Source: Pseudomonas lalucatii (GTDB lineage: Bacteria > Pseudomonadota > Gammaproteobacteria > Pseudomonadales > Pseudomonadaceae). From it: a DNA stretch of 64,000 nt. A model generated the notes under the pieces. The model was given only the letters and a program-made list of their open reading frames with translations. It was not told the DNA's origin and did no database searches. Location of the stretch: NCBI RefSeq assembly GCF_018398425.1, contig NZ_JADPMV010000001.1, positions 1,488,001 through 1,552,000 of the forward strand, written 5' to 3'. The stretch's first letter is position 1, and every line of letters starts with the position of its first letter. The position numbers were made by a program, and so were the translations under genes. Positions 16,685 to 25,230 of this stretch are shown in pieces.

Positions 16685-17566
16685 TCAGTCGGTCAAGCGA
16701 TCAGGCCGCTTGGCCTCTCGCTCATAGTGAATGGGCATGGCGTATCCATAGAACTGCTTCGCCCGCTCCGGCCGGTTGACCGTTTCAGGGTCCAGGACGT
16801 AGGTCGGCAATGCGGTGATCCACGCGCCCTCGCCTTCTACCCGGGTCACCCGATGCAGCGAGTAGCGCCCTTTGAACAGCTGCAGCGCGCCCGGCTCCCA
16901 TACCAATCTGTGCACGCGACTGCGGTCGCCATCCAGCACGCGCCTGACCCCCTCGAAATTCTCATCCTCGAGCGAGCGCATGTTCGGCACGTACTCGAAC
17001 TCCCCGCCCTGCTCCGGCTGCTCGACCGACACGCTGATGGTGAATTCATTGCCGTCGAAGTGCCAGGGAAAGTAGTGCCCGTCTTCCATGATCGCGTAGG
17101 GACAGCGGGCCAGGGGATCGGCCCATTGGTAGATCGGCCAGACGCCGACGCAGGCGCCGACGAAGCGGGTCATGGCATCCCAGTCGTAGAGCGCGCGCAG
17201 GTCGGAGTCGGCCTCGAGGATATCCGAGTTGATGAAGCCGCTGGTGCGCCGCTCGAAGAAGCGCTTCGGGTGATGTTCCGGCAGCGAGGGGTCCTCCGCG
17301 GTCATGTAGGGGTTGTGGCTCTGCTTCGACCAGAACGTCCGCTCACGCAGGCGGTAGGCTTCAGCCCGCATCCGCGCCACGGCCTCGGGCTGGATGAAGT
17401 CGGGCACCACGCTGCAACCGGTCTCATCCAGTTGCGCCCGGCACTGGGCGATCAGCGCCTGGGTTCTGGGGTGGTCTGGCGTGTTAATCGGGTAGCGCTC
17501 CAGGTCGATGATGTCGGCAAGCGACCGGGTGGCGCGCTCTGTAACGGACGCAGGTGCTGTAGTCAT
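16685..17566 (-). CDS. Fe(II)/2-oxoglutarate oxygenase, HalD/BesD-type hydroxylase (paralogue 1)
   Basis: A 293-residue protein of the double-stranded beta-helix oxygenase fold. Iron ligands are His169 and Asp171 in WHFDGNEF and the distal His238 in RYSLHRVTR, with an Arg shortly after for 2-oxoglutarate. The sequence around the first motif resembles the amino-acid halogenase group HalD/BesD, but halogenases have Gly in place of Asp. This protein keeps Asp, so hydroxylation is expected. The ATG at 17566 follows GGAGG; 24 extra upstream codons lack a ribosome site. It is about 60% similar by eye to the protein at 18743 and lies downstream of the LysR gene on the same strand. Substrate unknown, probably a free amino acid or betaine. 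Confidence 0.8.
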   Translation of the reverse strand: MTTAPASVTERATRSLADIIDLERYPINTPDHPRTQALIAQCRAQLDETGCSVVPDFIQPEAVARMRAEAYRLRERTFWSKQSHNPYMTAEDPSLPEHHPKRFFERRTSGFINSDILEADSDLRALYDWDAMTRFVGACVGVWPIYQWADPLARCPYAIMEDGHYFPWHFDGNEFTISVSVEQPEQGGEFEYVPNMRSLEDENFEGVRRVLDGDRSRVHRLVWEPGALQLFKGRYSLHRVTRVEGEGAWITALPTYVLDPETVNRPERAKQFYGYAMPIHYEREAKRPDRLTD

Positions 17567-17730
17567 GGGGCCTCCAATCAGCCAATGGGTTGCACATCGG
17601 CCCGCATGATCACCACCGCTCTTACACCAAGCAAACAAATATAATTCCGGCCATCCATCGATTTATTAAATTCAACTGGCATTCGCCGGCACTGAGCGCT
17701 TGCGCCAGCGACTGGCCACATGGAGCTGCC

Positions 17731-18603
17731 TCACGGCATTTGCTCATGGCGCATGTCGATGGCCACCACGTCCTTCAGCGCCCCCTTGGCCAGCTCCAGC
17801 AGCTCCGCATCGATGGGCTCCTTGGGATGCAGCAGGTAGACCGGTCGCTGAAAGGTTGGCGCCTTCTCGATCAGGTGCAGCCGGCCCGCCTGCAGCAATG
17901 GTTCCACCGTGCGCGCGGAGAAGTAGCCCGAGCCACCATGTTTCAGGATGTAGTCCAGGCCGATCATGCTCAGCCCTACCGACAGGCGCGGCGCCCGGGT
18001 TTCCGGATAGGCGAGGCTGTGCGCCGCGCGGAATTCGGCGCCCCAGTCGACGAACACATAGTCCGGCTGCCAGTGCTTGGTCACCTTGCGCGCCGTGGTC
18101 GAGACCAGCACCAGGGTGTCCTCCATCAGCAGTTCGCAGGCCAGCCCGGGCTGCTGACGCGGGATATAGGTCATCGCCAGGTCGATCAGGCCGTCGCTGA
18201 GGTCGGCCAGGAGATTCTCCGAATAATCGGCCACCACCCGCGTGCCGACATTCGCCGCACGGGCCTGCATGCTCTCGACCCAGGCCGGGGCGATCCGCTC
18301 CCAGTGGTTCATCTGCACGCCCAGGGTCACCACCGCATTGAGCTCCTCGGGTAGGGCCACCTCCTGACGGGCCTGCTCCCAGGCCCGCACCGCCGCGTGG
18401 GCGAAGCGGTGGAAATGCCGCCCGGCCACGGTCAGCTCGCAGCCCTCGCGCTTGCGCACGAACAGCTGCCGGCCCAGTTGCGTCTCCAACACCTTGATGC
18501 GTGCGCTCACCGTCGACTGGGTGATGTGCAAACGATCGGCCGCCAGCTGAAAGCCGCCGCTCTTGGCGACTTCCAGGAATGCCTTCATGTGGTTGATGTT
18601 CAA
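17731..18603 (-). CDS. LysR family transcriptional regulator
   Basis: A 290-residue LysR protein. The N-terminal HTH (FLEVAKSGGFQLAADRLHITQSTVSARIKVLETQLG) is followed by the effector-binding domain from about residue 90. The best N-terminus (MNINHMKAFLEVAKSG) uses a TTG start at 18603; the next ATG at 18588 would remove the first helix turn. It is transcribed divergently from the oxygenase at 18743 and points toward the paralogous oxygenase at 16685. It therefore probably controls one or both in response to a pathway compound. Confidence 0.88.
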   Translation of the reverse strand: MNINHMKAFLEVAKSGGFQLAADRLHITQSTVSARIKVLETQLGRQLFVRKREGCELTVAGRHFHRFAHAAVRAWEQARQEVALPEELNAVVTLGVQMNHWERIAPAWVESMQARAANVGTRVVADYSENLLADLSDGLIDLAMTYIPRQQPGLACELLMEDTLVLVSTTARKVTKHWQPDYVFVDWGAEFRAAHSLAYPETRAPRLSVGLSMIGLDYILKHGGSGYFSARTVEPLLQAGRLHLIEKAPTFQRPVYLLHPKEPIDAELLELAKGALKDVVAIDMRHEQMP

Positions 18604-18742
18604 GGTATTTCTCTACTCGAATCGATTTCTTGAATGGGGAGCAGCAAATAAAATCGTTTTTCTAATATAAGCGCTTTGCAGATGATCCGGCCATGCGCCC
18701 AGCGCGCCGCAACCCAAACATTTTCTGTCCGGAGACATCGCA

Positions 18743-19627
18743 ATGCCTCAAGCCGCTCAAGCCCTCGCCGAACCCGTCATCAGCCCAGCGCTGGATGCGA
18801 TCATCGACCTCGACCGCTACCCGATCCACCAGCCGGAGAACCCGCTGACCATGGCGCTGGTCGAGCAGTGCCGCGCCGAACTCGATGCCGTGGGTTGCTG
18901 CTGCGTGCGCGGCTTCGTCCGTCCCGAGTCGATCGCCCGCATGCTCGCCGAGGCCGAGCGTCTGAAGCCGCAGACCTACTGGTCCGAGAACGCCAACAAC
19001 CCCTACATGACCAAGGACGACCCGTCGCTGCCAGAGGATCATCCCAAGCGCATCTTCAACAAGCGCACCAACGGCTTCATCAACTCCGACATCCTCGAGG
19101 CCGACTCGGACCTGCGCGCGGCCTATGACTCCGACGAGGTGCTGCGCTTCGTCTCCGACTGCCTCGGCGTGGCGCCGATCTACCGCTGGGCCGATCCGCT
19201 GGGGCGCAACCCCTACAGCGTGATGGACCCGGGCCACGAGTTCGCCTGGCACTTCGACGGCAACGAATTCACCGTCAGCATCCTGGTCCAGGGGGCCGAG
19301 AAAGGCGGCATGTTCGAGTACTGCCCGGACCTGCGCACCCCGGAGAACGAGAACCTCGAAGCCGTCACCAAGGTGCTGCGCGGCGACCGCGGCCCGGTCC
19401 ATGAACTGGACTTGCAGCCCGGCGACCTGCAGATCTTCAAGGGTCGTTTCTCCATGCACCGGGTGACCAAGATCGAGGGCGAGCGCACCCGCTACATCGC
19501 CCTGCCGACCTATGTGCTGGACCCGCACAGCGTCAACCGCCCCGAGCGGGCCAAGCAGTTCTATGGTCGCGCCGAGCCGATCCACTACGAACGCGAAGCG
19601 CAGCGCCCGGATCGCCTGCTCGACTGA
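18743..19627 (+). CDS. Fe(II)/2-oxoglutarate oxygenase, HalD/BesD-type hydroxylase (paralogue 2)
   Basis: A 294-residue paralogue of the protein encoded at 16685, with the same architecture. Ligands are His170 and Asp172 in WHFDGNEF and His239 in RFSMHRVTK. The shared blocks NNPYMTKDDPSLPEDHPKR, GFINSDILEADSDLRA and the C-terminal NRPERAKQFYG-IHYEREA-RPDRL point to a duplication. Asp172 argues for a hydroxylase, not a halogenase. The start ATG lies behind the divergent LysR intergenic region, and a strong terminator follows the stop. Having two paralogues suggests successive hydroxylations or two related substrates; this is inference. Confidence 0.82.
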   Translation: MPQAAQALAEPVISPALDAIIDLDRYPIHQPENPLTMALVEQCRAELDAVGCCCVRGFVRPESIARMLAEAERLKPQTYWSENANNPYMTKDDPSLPEDHPKRIFNKRTNGFINSDILEADSDLRAAYDSDEVLRFVSDCLGVAPIYRWADPLGRNPYSVMDPGHEFAWHFDGNEFTVSILVQGAEKGGMFEYCPDLRTPENENLEAVTKVLRGDRGPVHELDLQPGDLQIFKGRFSMHRVTKIEGERTRYIALPTYVLDPHSVNRPERAKQFYGRAEPIHYEREAQRPDRLLD

Positions 19628-19645
19628 GCCCTGTGCTCCCTTACA

Positions 19646-19677
19646 GCGCCGTCCGAGCAATCGACGGCGCTTTTTTT
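19646..19677 (+). terminator. Rho-independent terminator after oxygenase 2
   Basis: Perfect 8-bp stem GCGCCGTC/GACGGCGC with a 9-base loop and seven T. It separates the oxygenase from the DddP-like gene, though only 53 bases then remain for a promoter. Confidence 0.85.
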
Positions 19678-19729
19678 GAGCCCGCCACCGCCACCACGCC
19701 CCCTACCACTACTTATCCGGTGCCATAGC

Positions 19730-20977
19730 ATGAACAACATCGACATGGTTCGCCTGGCCCACACCTCGCCGGTGATGCGCCTGACCGATACCGAAGCGCA
19801 GATCGACATGCGCCGCCTGCGTGCCTACCGCCTGGGCCGCATCCGCGAGCAACTGATCAAGCGCGACTACGCCGCCTGCATCCTTTTCGACCCGATCAGC
19901 ATTCGCTACGCCACCGGGTTTCGGAACTACGCCCTGTTCCAGATGCATATCCCCTGCAGCTACCTGTTCGTGCCGGCCCAGGGCCCGGTGATCCTCTACG
20001 AGTCGGAGTCCTCCTACCACATAGCCAAGGGCCTTGAGACCATCGACGAGTGCCGCCCGGCGCTGCAGCTCAACTATTTCTTCGGCGGCAGCCGGGAGCA
20101 GGAGTGGGTCAACCAGTGGGTCGATGAGGTCGCCTCCTTGCTGCATGAGCATGGCGGCGGCAACCGGCGCCTGGCGATTGGCCGCACCGATGCGCGCATT
20201 CCTTTGGCTCTGGCCAATTGCGGCCATGACATTTTCGATGCCCAGGAGCTGGTGGAAGCGGCACGGCTGATCAAGTCGCCGGAAGAAGTGCTGTGCATGA
20301 ACCACGCAATCACCGTGGCCGAGGTCGGCATTTCGCGCATGCGCGAGGCGCTGACGCCCGGCATGACCGAGGTGCAGCTGTGGTCGATCCTGCACCAGAC
20401 CAACATTTCCATGGGCGGTGAGTGGATCGATTGCCGCCTGCTGTCCTCCGGCGACCGCGCCAACCCCTGGTTGCAGGAGGCCAGCGAGCGGATCATCCGT
20501 CCCGGCGAGCTGGTGGCCTTCGACACCGACATGATCGGCCCCCTGGGCTACTGCGCCGACGTCTCGCGTACCTTCCACTGCGGCCCGGGCAAGCCCTCCG
20601 ACTCCCAGCGCCGGCTTTACCAGCTGGCCCACCACGAGATCCAGCACAACCTCGCACTGATCCGCCCCGGCGTCAGCTACCGCGAACTGTCGGAAAAGGC
20701 CTTCAAGCCGCCAGCCGAGTTCGTCGCCAACCGCTACCCGTGCATCGCCCACGGCATCGGCATGTGCGACGAGCACCCGAGCATCTTCTATCCCCAGGAC
20801 TTCGAGAAGCACGGCTACGACGGGGTGATCGAGGAGAACATGACCCTCTGCGTGGAAAGCTACATGGGCGCCGAGGGCGGCTTCGAAGGGGTCAAGCTGG
20901 AGCAGCAGGTACTGGTCACCGCCAACGGCTGCGAGGTGCTGTCGCGCTACCCATTCGAGGAAGACCTTATGGCTTGA
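19730..20977 (+). CDS. dddP: M24 family protein closely matching DMSP lyase DddP
   Basis: A 415-residue protein of the M24 (creatinase/aminopeptidase P) fold. An N-terminal domain (FDPISIRYATGFRNYALF) precedes a pita-bread domain with metal ligands Asp265 and Asp267 (FDTDMIG), Asp277 (CADVSR), His341 (HGIGMCDE), Glu376 (CVESYMG) and Glu391 (KLEQQV). As I recall it, marine DddP has ligands D295, D297, D307, H371, E406 and E421, with catalytic D377 and Y366. Every ligand here is offset by exactly 30, and Asp347 and Tyr336 fall at the two catalytic positions. DddP cleaves dimethylsulfoniopropionate to acrylate and DMS. The betaine-type importers in the locus fit such a substrate. Alternative: a related M24 hydrolase acting on a hydroxylated betaine. 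Confidence 0.7.
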   Translation: MNNIDMVRLAHTSPVMRLTDTEAQIDMRRLRAYRLGRIREQLIKRDYAACILFDPISIRYATGFRNYALFQMHIPCSYLFVPAQGPVILYESESSYHIAKGLETIDECRPALQLNYFFGGSREQEWVNQWVDEVASLLHEHGGGNRRLAIGRTDARIPLALANCGHDIFDAQELVEAARLIKSPEEVLCMNHAITVAEVGISRMREALTPGMTEVQLWSILHQTNISMGGEWIDCRLLSSGDRANPWLQEASERIIRPGELVAFDTDMIGPLGYCADVSRTFHCGPGKPSDSQRRLYQLAHHEIQHNLALIRPGVSYRELSEKAFKPPAEFVANRYPCIAHGIGMCDEHPSIFYPQDFEKHGYDGVIEENMTLCVESYMGAEGGFEGVKLEQQVLVTANGCEVLSRYPFEEDLMA

Positions 20978-20984
20978 GGCCTGA

Positions 20985-21022
20985 GCGCGGAAGGGGCGTC
21001 GTACTGAACGCCCCTTCCGCGC
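20985..21022. terminator. Bidirectional hairpin between dddP-like and SDR genes
   Basis: Perfect 14-bp arms GCGCGGAAGGGGCG and CGCCCCTTCCGCGC around a 10-base loop, placed between convergent stops. Confidence 0.75.
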
Positions 21023-21033
21023 GAGCGGGTGAT

Positions 21034-21732
21034 CTAGAAGCGCTCGACATCCGGGCGCAGGTCCAGTTCGAAGGTCCAGGCCGAACGGTCCTGCTGGATC
21101 AGGTGCAGGTAGCTGGCAGCGATGGCCTCGGCCTTGAGGGTAGAGGCCTCATCTTCCCCTTGCGCCCAAATGACCCCGTCGAGAATCACGTGCGCCACAT
21201 GAATCCCGCGCGGCCCCAGTTCACGGGCCATGGCCTGGGCCAGGCCGCGCTGGGCGGACTTGCTGGCGCCGAAGGCGGCGAACTGGGCGCCCGGCTTCAC
21301 CGCCGAGGTGGCGCCGGTGAAGATGACGGTTCCCTTGCCTGTGGGCAGCATCCGCGAAACGGCCTGCTGCGCGCAGAGAAAGGCCCCCAGGCAGTTGCCC
21401 CGCCACAGCGTTTCGAAGTCGGCTGCCGTGGTCTCGAGCAAGGGTTTGCAGAGGAAGGTGCCGGCCGTGCAGACCAGCACCTCGGGCACCCCGAGTTCAC
21501 GCTCGATGGCCGCGAAGGTCCGCTCCACAGCGGCCTCGTCGGTCAGGTCGCACGGGTACGCGCGCATCAGGCCTCCGGCATTGCCGATCTCCTGGGCGAG
21601 GCCGTCAGCGACTTCCTGGCGCCGGGCCAGCCCGGCCACCGCATACCCCTGCGCCGCCAGCGTGCGGCAGACCGCGGCGCTCAGCCCGGGACCGACCCCG
21701 GCGACCACGGCGACAGCTTTTTCGGTACTCAT
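21034..21732 (-). CDS. SDR-family protein with Phe in place of the catalytic Tyr
   Basis: A 232-residue Rossmann-fold protein of the short-chain dehydrogenase family. The nucleotide motif is VAGVGPGLS instead of TGxxxGIG. Ser143 is present (FTGATSA), but the YxxxK motif reads F154-G-A-S-K158, so the proton-donating Tyr is Phe. A group of SDRs with this replacement exists; their reaction is unclear to me. It is the last gene of a five-gene minus-strand operon beginning at 24998, 33 bases behind the tautomerase gene. It may be an unusual reductase or a binding protein. Confidence 0.75.
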   Translation of the reverse strand: MSTEKAVAVVAGVGPGLSAAVCRTLAAQGYAVAGLARRQEVADGLAQEIGNAGGLMRAYPCDLTDEAAVERTFAAIERELGVPEVLVCTAGTFLCKPLLETTAADFETLWRGNCLGAFLCAQQAVSRMLPTGKGTVIFTGATSAVKPGAQFAAFGASKSAQRGLAQAMARELGPRGIHVAHVILDGVIWAQGEDEASTLKAEAIAASYLHLIQQDRSAWTFELDLRPDVERF

Positions 21733-21764
21733 AGTCGACCTCCCTCTGTATCTGTGGTGGCGGA

Positions 21765-22136
21765 TCAGCAGATATCCCCGCCGCTGAAGGCCTGGCCCTT
21801 GGGAATATCACGGTACTCGGCGAACACCTGCTCGAGCGGCACCGCCAGGGACTCGGCGACCACAGCGGCGGTGGCGCGCAAAACCGCCGCCTTGAGTTCG
21901 CCCGTGCGCCCTTCCAGGGCGGTGATCGAGATCAGCGGCGCGGCTCGCCCTGCTTCCGACGCGCTCCAGACGCGGTCGCCCTCGGCATAGGTGCCGGGGG
22001 CGACCGGCTGGAATATCGCCCAGCAATAACCCTGGGGGATGCCCAGCGCATCGGCCGCCGCGGCGGTGCAGCGGGTCAACAAGCGGCCGATGTCGCAACT
22101 TGCGGGGGCGATGGCCTGGATTCGAATGGTCGGCAT
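21765..22136 (-). CDS. Tautomerase superfamily protein with N-terminal Pro
   Basis: A 123-residue protein beginning Met-Pro-Thr-Ile-Arg. After Met removal it would expose Pro1, the catalytic base of 4-oxalocrotonate tautomerase and related enzymes. The length is that of the fused (double beta-alpha-beta) tautomerases such as CHMI, MSAD or cis-CaaD, not the 62-residue 4-OT. The second half has a second beta-alpha-beta unit (AAPLISITALEGRT...). Such enzymes do keto-enol shifts, decarboxylations or hydrolytic dehalogenation. Here it lies between two SDR genes and probably handles an enol or keto acid of the pathway. Confidence 0.7.
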   Translation of the reverse strand: MPTIRIQAIAPASCDIGRLLTRCTAAAADALGIPQGYCWAIFQPVAPGTYAEGDRVWSASEAGRAAPLISITALEGRTGELKAAVLRATAAVVAESLAVPLEQVFAEYRDIPKGQAFSGGDIC

Positions 22137-22165
22137 TCAGCTTACTCCTGGTGGGTTGATCGAAA

Positions 22166-22939
22166 TCATTGTTTACGCCCCTGCACGTAGGGGGCATGGG
22201 CGGTCAGGCCGCCGTCCAGCACGAACAGCTGGCCGCTGGCGAATGAGGCCTCGTCCGAGGCCAGCCAGGTCGCCAGGCTGGCGATGTCCTGCGGCTGGCC
22301 GAGACGACCGACCGGATGCTGGGCGATCACCGCCTCCTCGGCCTCGGCCGGGTCCGCCTGGCTCTTCAGGTAGGCGTCCATCATCTCGGTGCGAATCCAG
22401 CCCGGGCAGATGGCGTTGCAGCGAATGCCCGCGGCGCCGTAGTCCACGGCGATGGCCTTGCTCAGGGCATGCACGCCGCCCTTGGAGGCGCAGTACGCGG
22501 CCAGCCCCGGATCGGCGGCGAAACCGTCGTAGGAGCCGATATTCAGAATGACCCCGCCGCCGGCTTTGCACATGGGTTCCAGCGCGGCCTTGGCGCAGAG
22601 GAACACGCCCTTGAGGTTGATGCCCATCAGCCAGTCCCACTCGGCCTCGCTGGTCTCGCCGATGGGCTTCTCCAGCTGTACACCCGCGCTGTTGACCAGC
22701 ACGTCCAGGCGCCCGCAGCGTTCGAGGGTGAAGTCCAGCAGCGCCTGCACTTCCTCGGCCTTGGCCACATCGGTACGGCAGAACATAGCACTGCCGCCGG
22801 CCAATGGCCGATCGGGCTCACTGCGCCCGGCCACCACCACCCGCGCGCCCTCGGCCAGGAAACGTTCGGCGATGGCCCGGCCGATGCCGCGGGTACCGCC
22901 GGTGACGATCGCCACCTTGCCAGCCAGCCTGCCGTTCAT
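22166..22939 (-). CDS. Classical short-chain dehydrogenase/reductase
   Basis: A 257-residue SDR with the complete signature: TGGTRGIGRAIA for nucleotide binding, NSAGV, Ser136, Tyr149 and Lys153 (AAYCASKGG), and a PGWIRTEM loop. The segment after beta-2 (VVVAGRSEPDRP) has no acidic residue, which favours NADP. Third gene of the 24998-21034 operon, 15 bases behind the GhrA-like gene. It probably oxidises or reduces a hydroxy intermediate; the substrate cannot be told from sequence. Confidence 0.85.
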   Translation of the reverse strand: MNGRLAGKVAIVTGGTRGIGRAIAERFLAEGARVVVAGRSEPDRPLAGGSAMFCRTDVAKAEEVQALLDFTLERCGRLDVLVNSAGVQLEKPIGETSEAEWDWLMGINLKGVFLCAKAALEPMCKAGGGVILNIGSYDGFAADPGLAAYCASKGGVHALSKAIAVDYGAAGIRCNAICPGWIRTEMMDAYLKSQADPAEAEEAVIAQHPVGRLGQPQDIASLATWLASDEASFASGQLFVLDGGLTAHAPYVQGRKQ

Positions 22940-22954
22940 CTCAGCCTCCCGGGC

Positions 22955-23884
22955 TCAATAGCCGCGAACCGGATCGTAGATCGGGAACGGCTGCTCCCCC
23001 GCCTCGATGCGTTTGATGTTGTCGGCCATCAGCCTGGCGGCCGAGTGGGCGTAATTGATGCCGGCGATATGCGGGGTGACGAACACCTTGGGGTGACTCC
23101 ACAGGGGGCTTTGCGCCGCCAGGGGTTCGCTGCAGAACACGTCCAGGGCCGCGGCCTCCAGATGACCGCTGTCCAGCGCCTGCACCAGGTCCTTTTCGAC
23201 CAGGATCGGCCCGCGGCTGATGTTGATCACGCAGGCGCCGGCCGGCAGCAGGGCGAAGCGCTCGGCATTGAGCAGGTTCTCGGTGGCCGGGGTGAGCGGC
23301 AACACGTTGATCAGGATGTCCGTGCGCCGCAGGAAATCGGCCAGGCGCTCGTCGCCCTGGTAGAACTCGACGCCTTCGACGCTGACCGGATCGCGTCCCC
23401 AGCCGGCCACGCTGAAACCCAGGTCGCGCACGAACGTCGCCGCCACCGCGCCCATGGCGCCCATGCCGAGAAAGCCGACGCGGCGCTGCGCGGGATCGCG
23501 ATGGGGATGGCGGCGCCACAGCTTCTTCGGCTGATCCTGCTGGTAGAGATGGTAGTTGCGGTGAAAGTGGATCACCCAGTGCACGGCGTGCATGGCCATG
23601 TCGCGGACCACCAGATCGTCCACCAAGCGCACGATGGGCACGCCCTCGGGCAACTCCGGATCACGGATGATGTGCTCCACGCCGGCGCCGAACGACAGGA
23701 TCGCCTTGAGATTCGGGTAGCGCCGCAGGTCACCGAGCGGGTGCATCCACAGCGCCACGTACGCGATGTCGGCCGGGTCGCCGACATCGGGAAAGACCCG
23801 GAAGTCCAGGTCGGGTATGTGCTTGGCGAACTCCTGGCGCCAGGACTCGGGGTCGGCGCCTGCGTAACTGAACAGCAATGCCAT
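22955..23884 (-). CDS. D-2-hydroxyacid dehydrogenase, GhrA-like
   Basis: A 309-residue member of the D-isomer-specific 2-hydroxyacid dehydrogenases, closest by eye to glyoxylate/hydroxypyruvate reductase A. The Rossmann motif GFLGMGAMGA is at about residues 138-147. The catalytic Arg (NISRGP), Glu (DVFCSEPL) and His (TPHIAG) are all present. The ATG at 23884 follows GGAGG. Second gene of the operon, 28 bases behind the mandelate-racemase-type gene. It would reduce a 2-keto acid such as glyoxylate or hydroxypyruvate, or a related pathway product. Confidence 0.85.
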   Translation of the reverse strand: MALLFSYAGADPESWRQEFAKHIPDLDFRVFPDVGDPADIAYVALWMHPLGDLRRYPNLKAILSFGAGVEHIIRDPELPEGVPIVRLVDDLVVRDMAMHAVHWVIHFHRNYHLYQQDQPKKLWRRHPHRDPAQRRVGFLGMGAMGAVAATFVRDLGFSVAGWGRDPVSVEGVEFYQGDERLADFLRRTDILINVLPLTPATENLLNAERFALLPAGACVINISRGPILVEKDLVQALDSGHLEAAALDVFCSEPLAAQSPLWSHPKVFVTPHIAGINYAHSAARLMADNIKRIEAGEQPFPIYDPVRGY

Positions 23885-23912
23885 GGGGCCTCCGCTGTGG
23901 AAGTGGATGGGA

Positions 23913-24998
23913 TCAGCGCACGCGGTAACGGTCCACGGCATCGGGATCGAGGCTGAAGCCCAGCCCCGGACGCTGCGGGATGGCGATCTTGCCCTCGACT
24001 ATTTCCATCTTTTCCCGGTACAGCGGCGAGAACCAGGACACATGCTCCACCGAGATGCAGTTGGGCGCCGAACCGGCGATGCTCAGGCTCTGCTCGGTGA
24101 AGATATGGGTGGACACCGGCACATTGTGGGCGGCGGCCAGGCTCGCGGCGCGGCGGAACTCGGTGAGCCCGCCGATCCGCTGCAGGTCGGGCATCAGGAT
24201 GTCCGCGGCCTTGGCTTCGATCATCGCGCGCATGCCATGACGGGTGTACTCGGTTTCGCCCGAAGCGATCGGCACGTCCAGCGCCGCGGCCACGGCGGCA
24301 TGGCCCTGGTGATCGTAGGAGGCCACCGGCTCCTCGAACCAGCCCAGGTTGAAGGGCTCCAGCATGCGCCCCAGACGAATCGCCTGATGGGGCGCGAAGG
24401 CCTGGTTGCCGTCGGCCAGCAGCTCAATGTCCGCACCGATCGCCTCGCGCACCGCGGCCACGCGGGCCACATCCTCTTCCATGCGCGGCTTGCCCAGGCG
24501 GATCTTCATGGAGCGGAAGCCCTGGGCCAGAAAGCCCCTGGCCTCCTCCACCAGCTCGTCGACACTCTGCGACAGCCACAGGCCGCTGCTGGCATAGGCC
24601 TTGACCGAATCGCGGTAGGCACCGAACAGCTTGTACACGGGCTGGTTGGCGGCCTTGCCGATCAGGTCCCAGCAGGCCGTGTCCAGCGCCGCCATCGCGC
24701 CGATGGTGATGCCTTCGTGGCCGATGGGGTTGATCTCGCGCCACATGCCGTCCCACATCCGCTCCACGTAGTGCGGGTCCTGCCCCACCACATGGTGGGC
24801 CAGGCTCTTGATCATGGTGTCGAACACGCTCAGCCGGGCGCTATTGAGGGTGAAGATGTAGTTCTCGCCGACCAGGCCGTTGTCGGCCTCCAGATAGACC
24901 AGCACACAGCCCACCGAGCGCGTCTCGTGAATGGCCGTGATCAGCGGCTTCTCCAGGGGCACCTCGACCAGCACGGTACGCAGATTCGTAATCTTCAT
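23913..24998 (-). CDS. Mandelate racemase-type enolase superfamily enzyme
   Basis: A 361-residue protein with the capping domain followed by a TIM barrel. Active-site residues fit the mandelate racemase subgroup: Lys165 (SMKIRLG), metal ligands Asp196 (LADGNQ), Glu222 (WFEEP) and Glu248 (ASGETE), and the Asp271 (MPDLQRIGG)/His298 (STHIF) pair. Their numbering is almost that of mandelate racemase itself. The reaction is a racemisation or a dehydration of an alpha-hydroxy (sugar) acid. The ATG at 24998 has AGGA ten bases upstream; a GTG at 25004 is too close to it. First gene of the operon driven by the divergent promoter at 25112-25140. Confidence 0.85.
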   Translation of the reverse strand: MKITNLRTVLVEVPLEKPLITAIHETRSVGCVLVYLEADNGLVGENYIFTLNSARLSVFDTMIKSLAHHVVGQDPHYVERMWDGMWREINPIGHEGITIGAMAALDTACWDLIGKAANQPVYKLFGAYRDSVKAYASSGLWLSQSVDELVEEARGFLAQGFRSMKIRLGKPRMEEDVARVAAVREAIGADIELLADGNQAFAPHQAIRLGRMLEPFNLGWFEEPVASYDHQGHAAVAAALDVPIASGETEYTRHGMRAMIEAKAADILMPDLQRIGGLTEFRRAASLAAAHNVPVSTHIFTEQSLSIAGSAPNCISVEHVSWFSPLYREKMEIVEGKIAIPQRPGLGFSLDPDAVDRYRVR

Positions 24999-25111
24999 TT
25001 GCACAGTTCCTGACTCGCTTGATTTGAGCGCCTACCTGAGGCTCAGCACGGGACAAGCCGGTCGCTCGGGCACTGTTCGTGCACGAGCCTGGCCTGCTAC
25101 TTACGGTGACC

Positions 25112-25162
25112 AGCATAGTGTCGCTGATGATGGTTGACAATCATCAATTATCGATTTACAAA
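25112..25162. promoter_or_regulatory. Divergent promoter pair with the shared GntR-type operator across both -35 boxes
   Basis: Plus strand: TTGACA (25134-25139), 17 bases, TACAAA (25157-25162), for the gene at 25231. Minus strand: TTGTCA (25140-25135), 17 bases, TATGCT (25117-25112), for the operon starting at 24998. Both -35 boxes lie in ATGGTTGACAAT (25130-25141), which fits ATNGTNNACNAT and is inside a GATGAT-N8-ATCATC inverted repeat. One bound repressor would silence both directions. Confidence 0.75.
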
Positions 25163-25230
25163 GAACACCAGTCGCAGCGCCAACTGGCCTGTATGGCCCG
25201 CAGAACAACTCCCCGACTCAGGAGCGAACG

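Noticed and set aside
16685..19627. Radical halogenases
   Set aside because: Both proteins keep Asp in the HxD motif; halogenases of this group have Gly there to make room for chloride.
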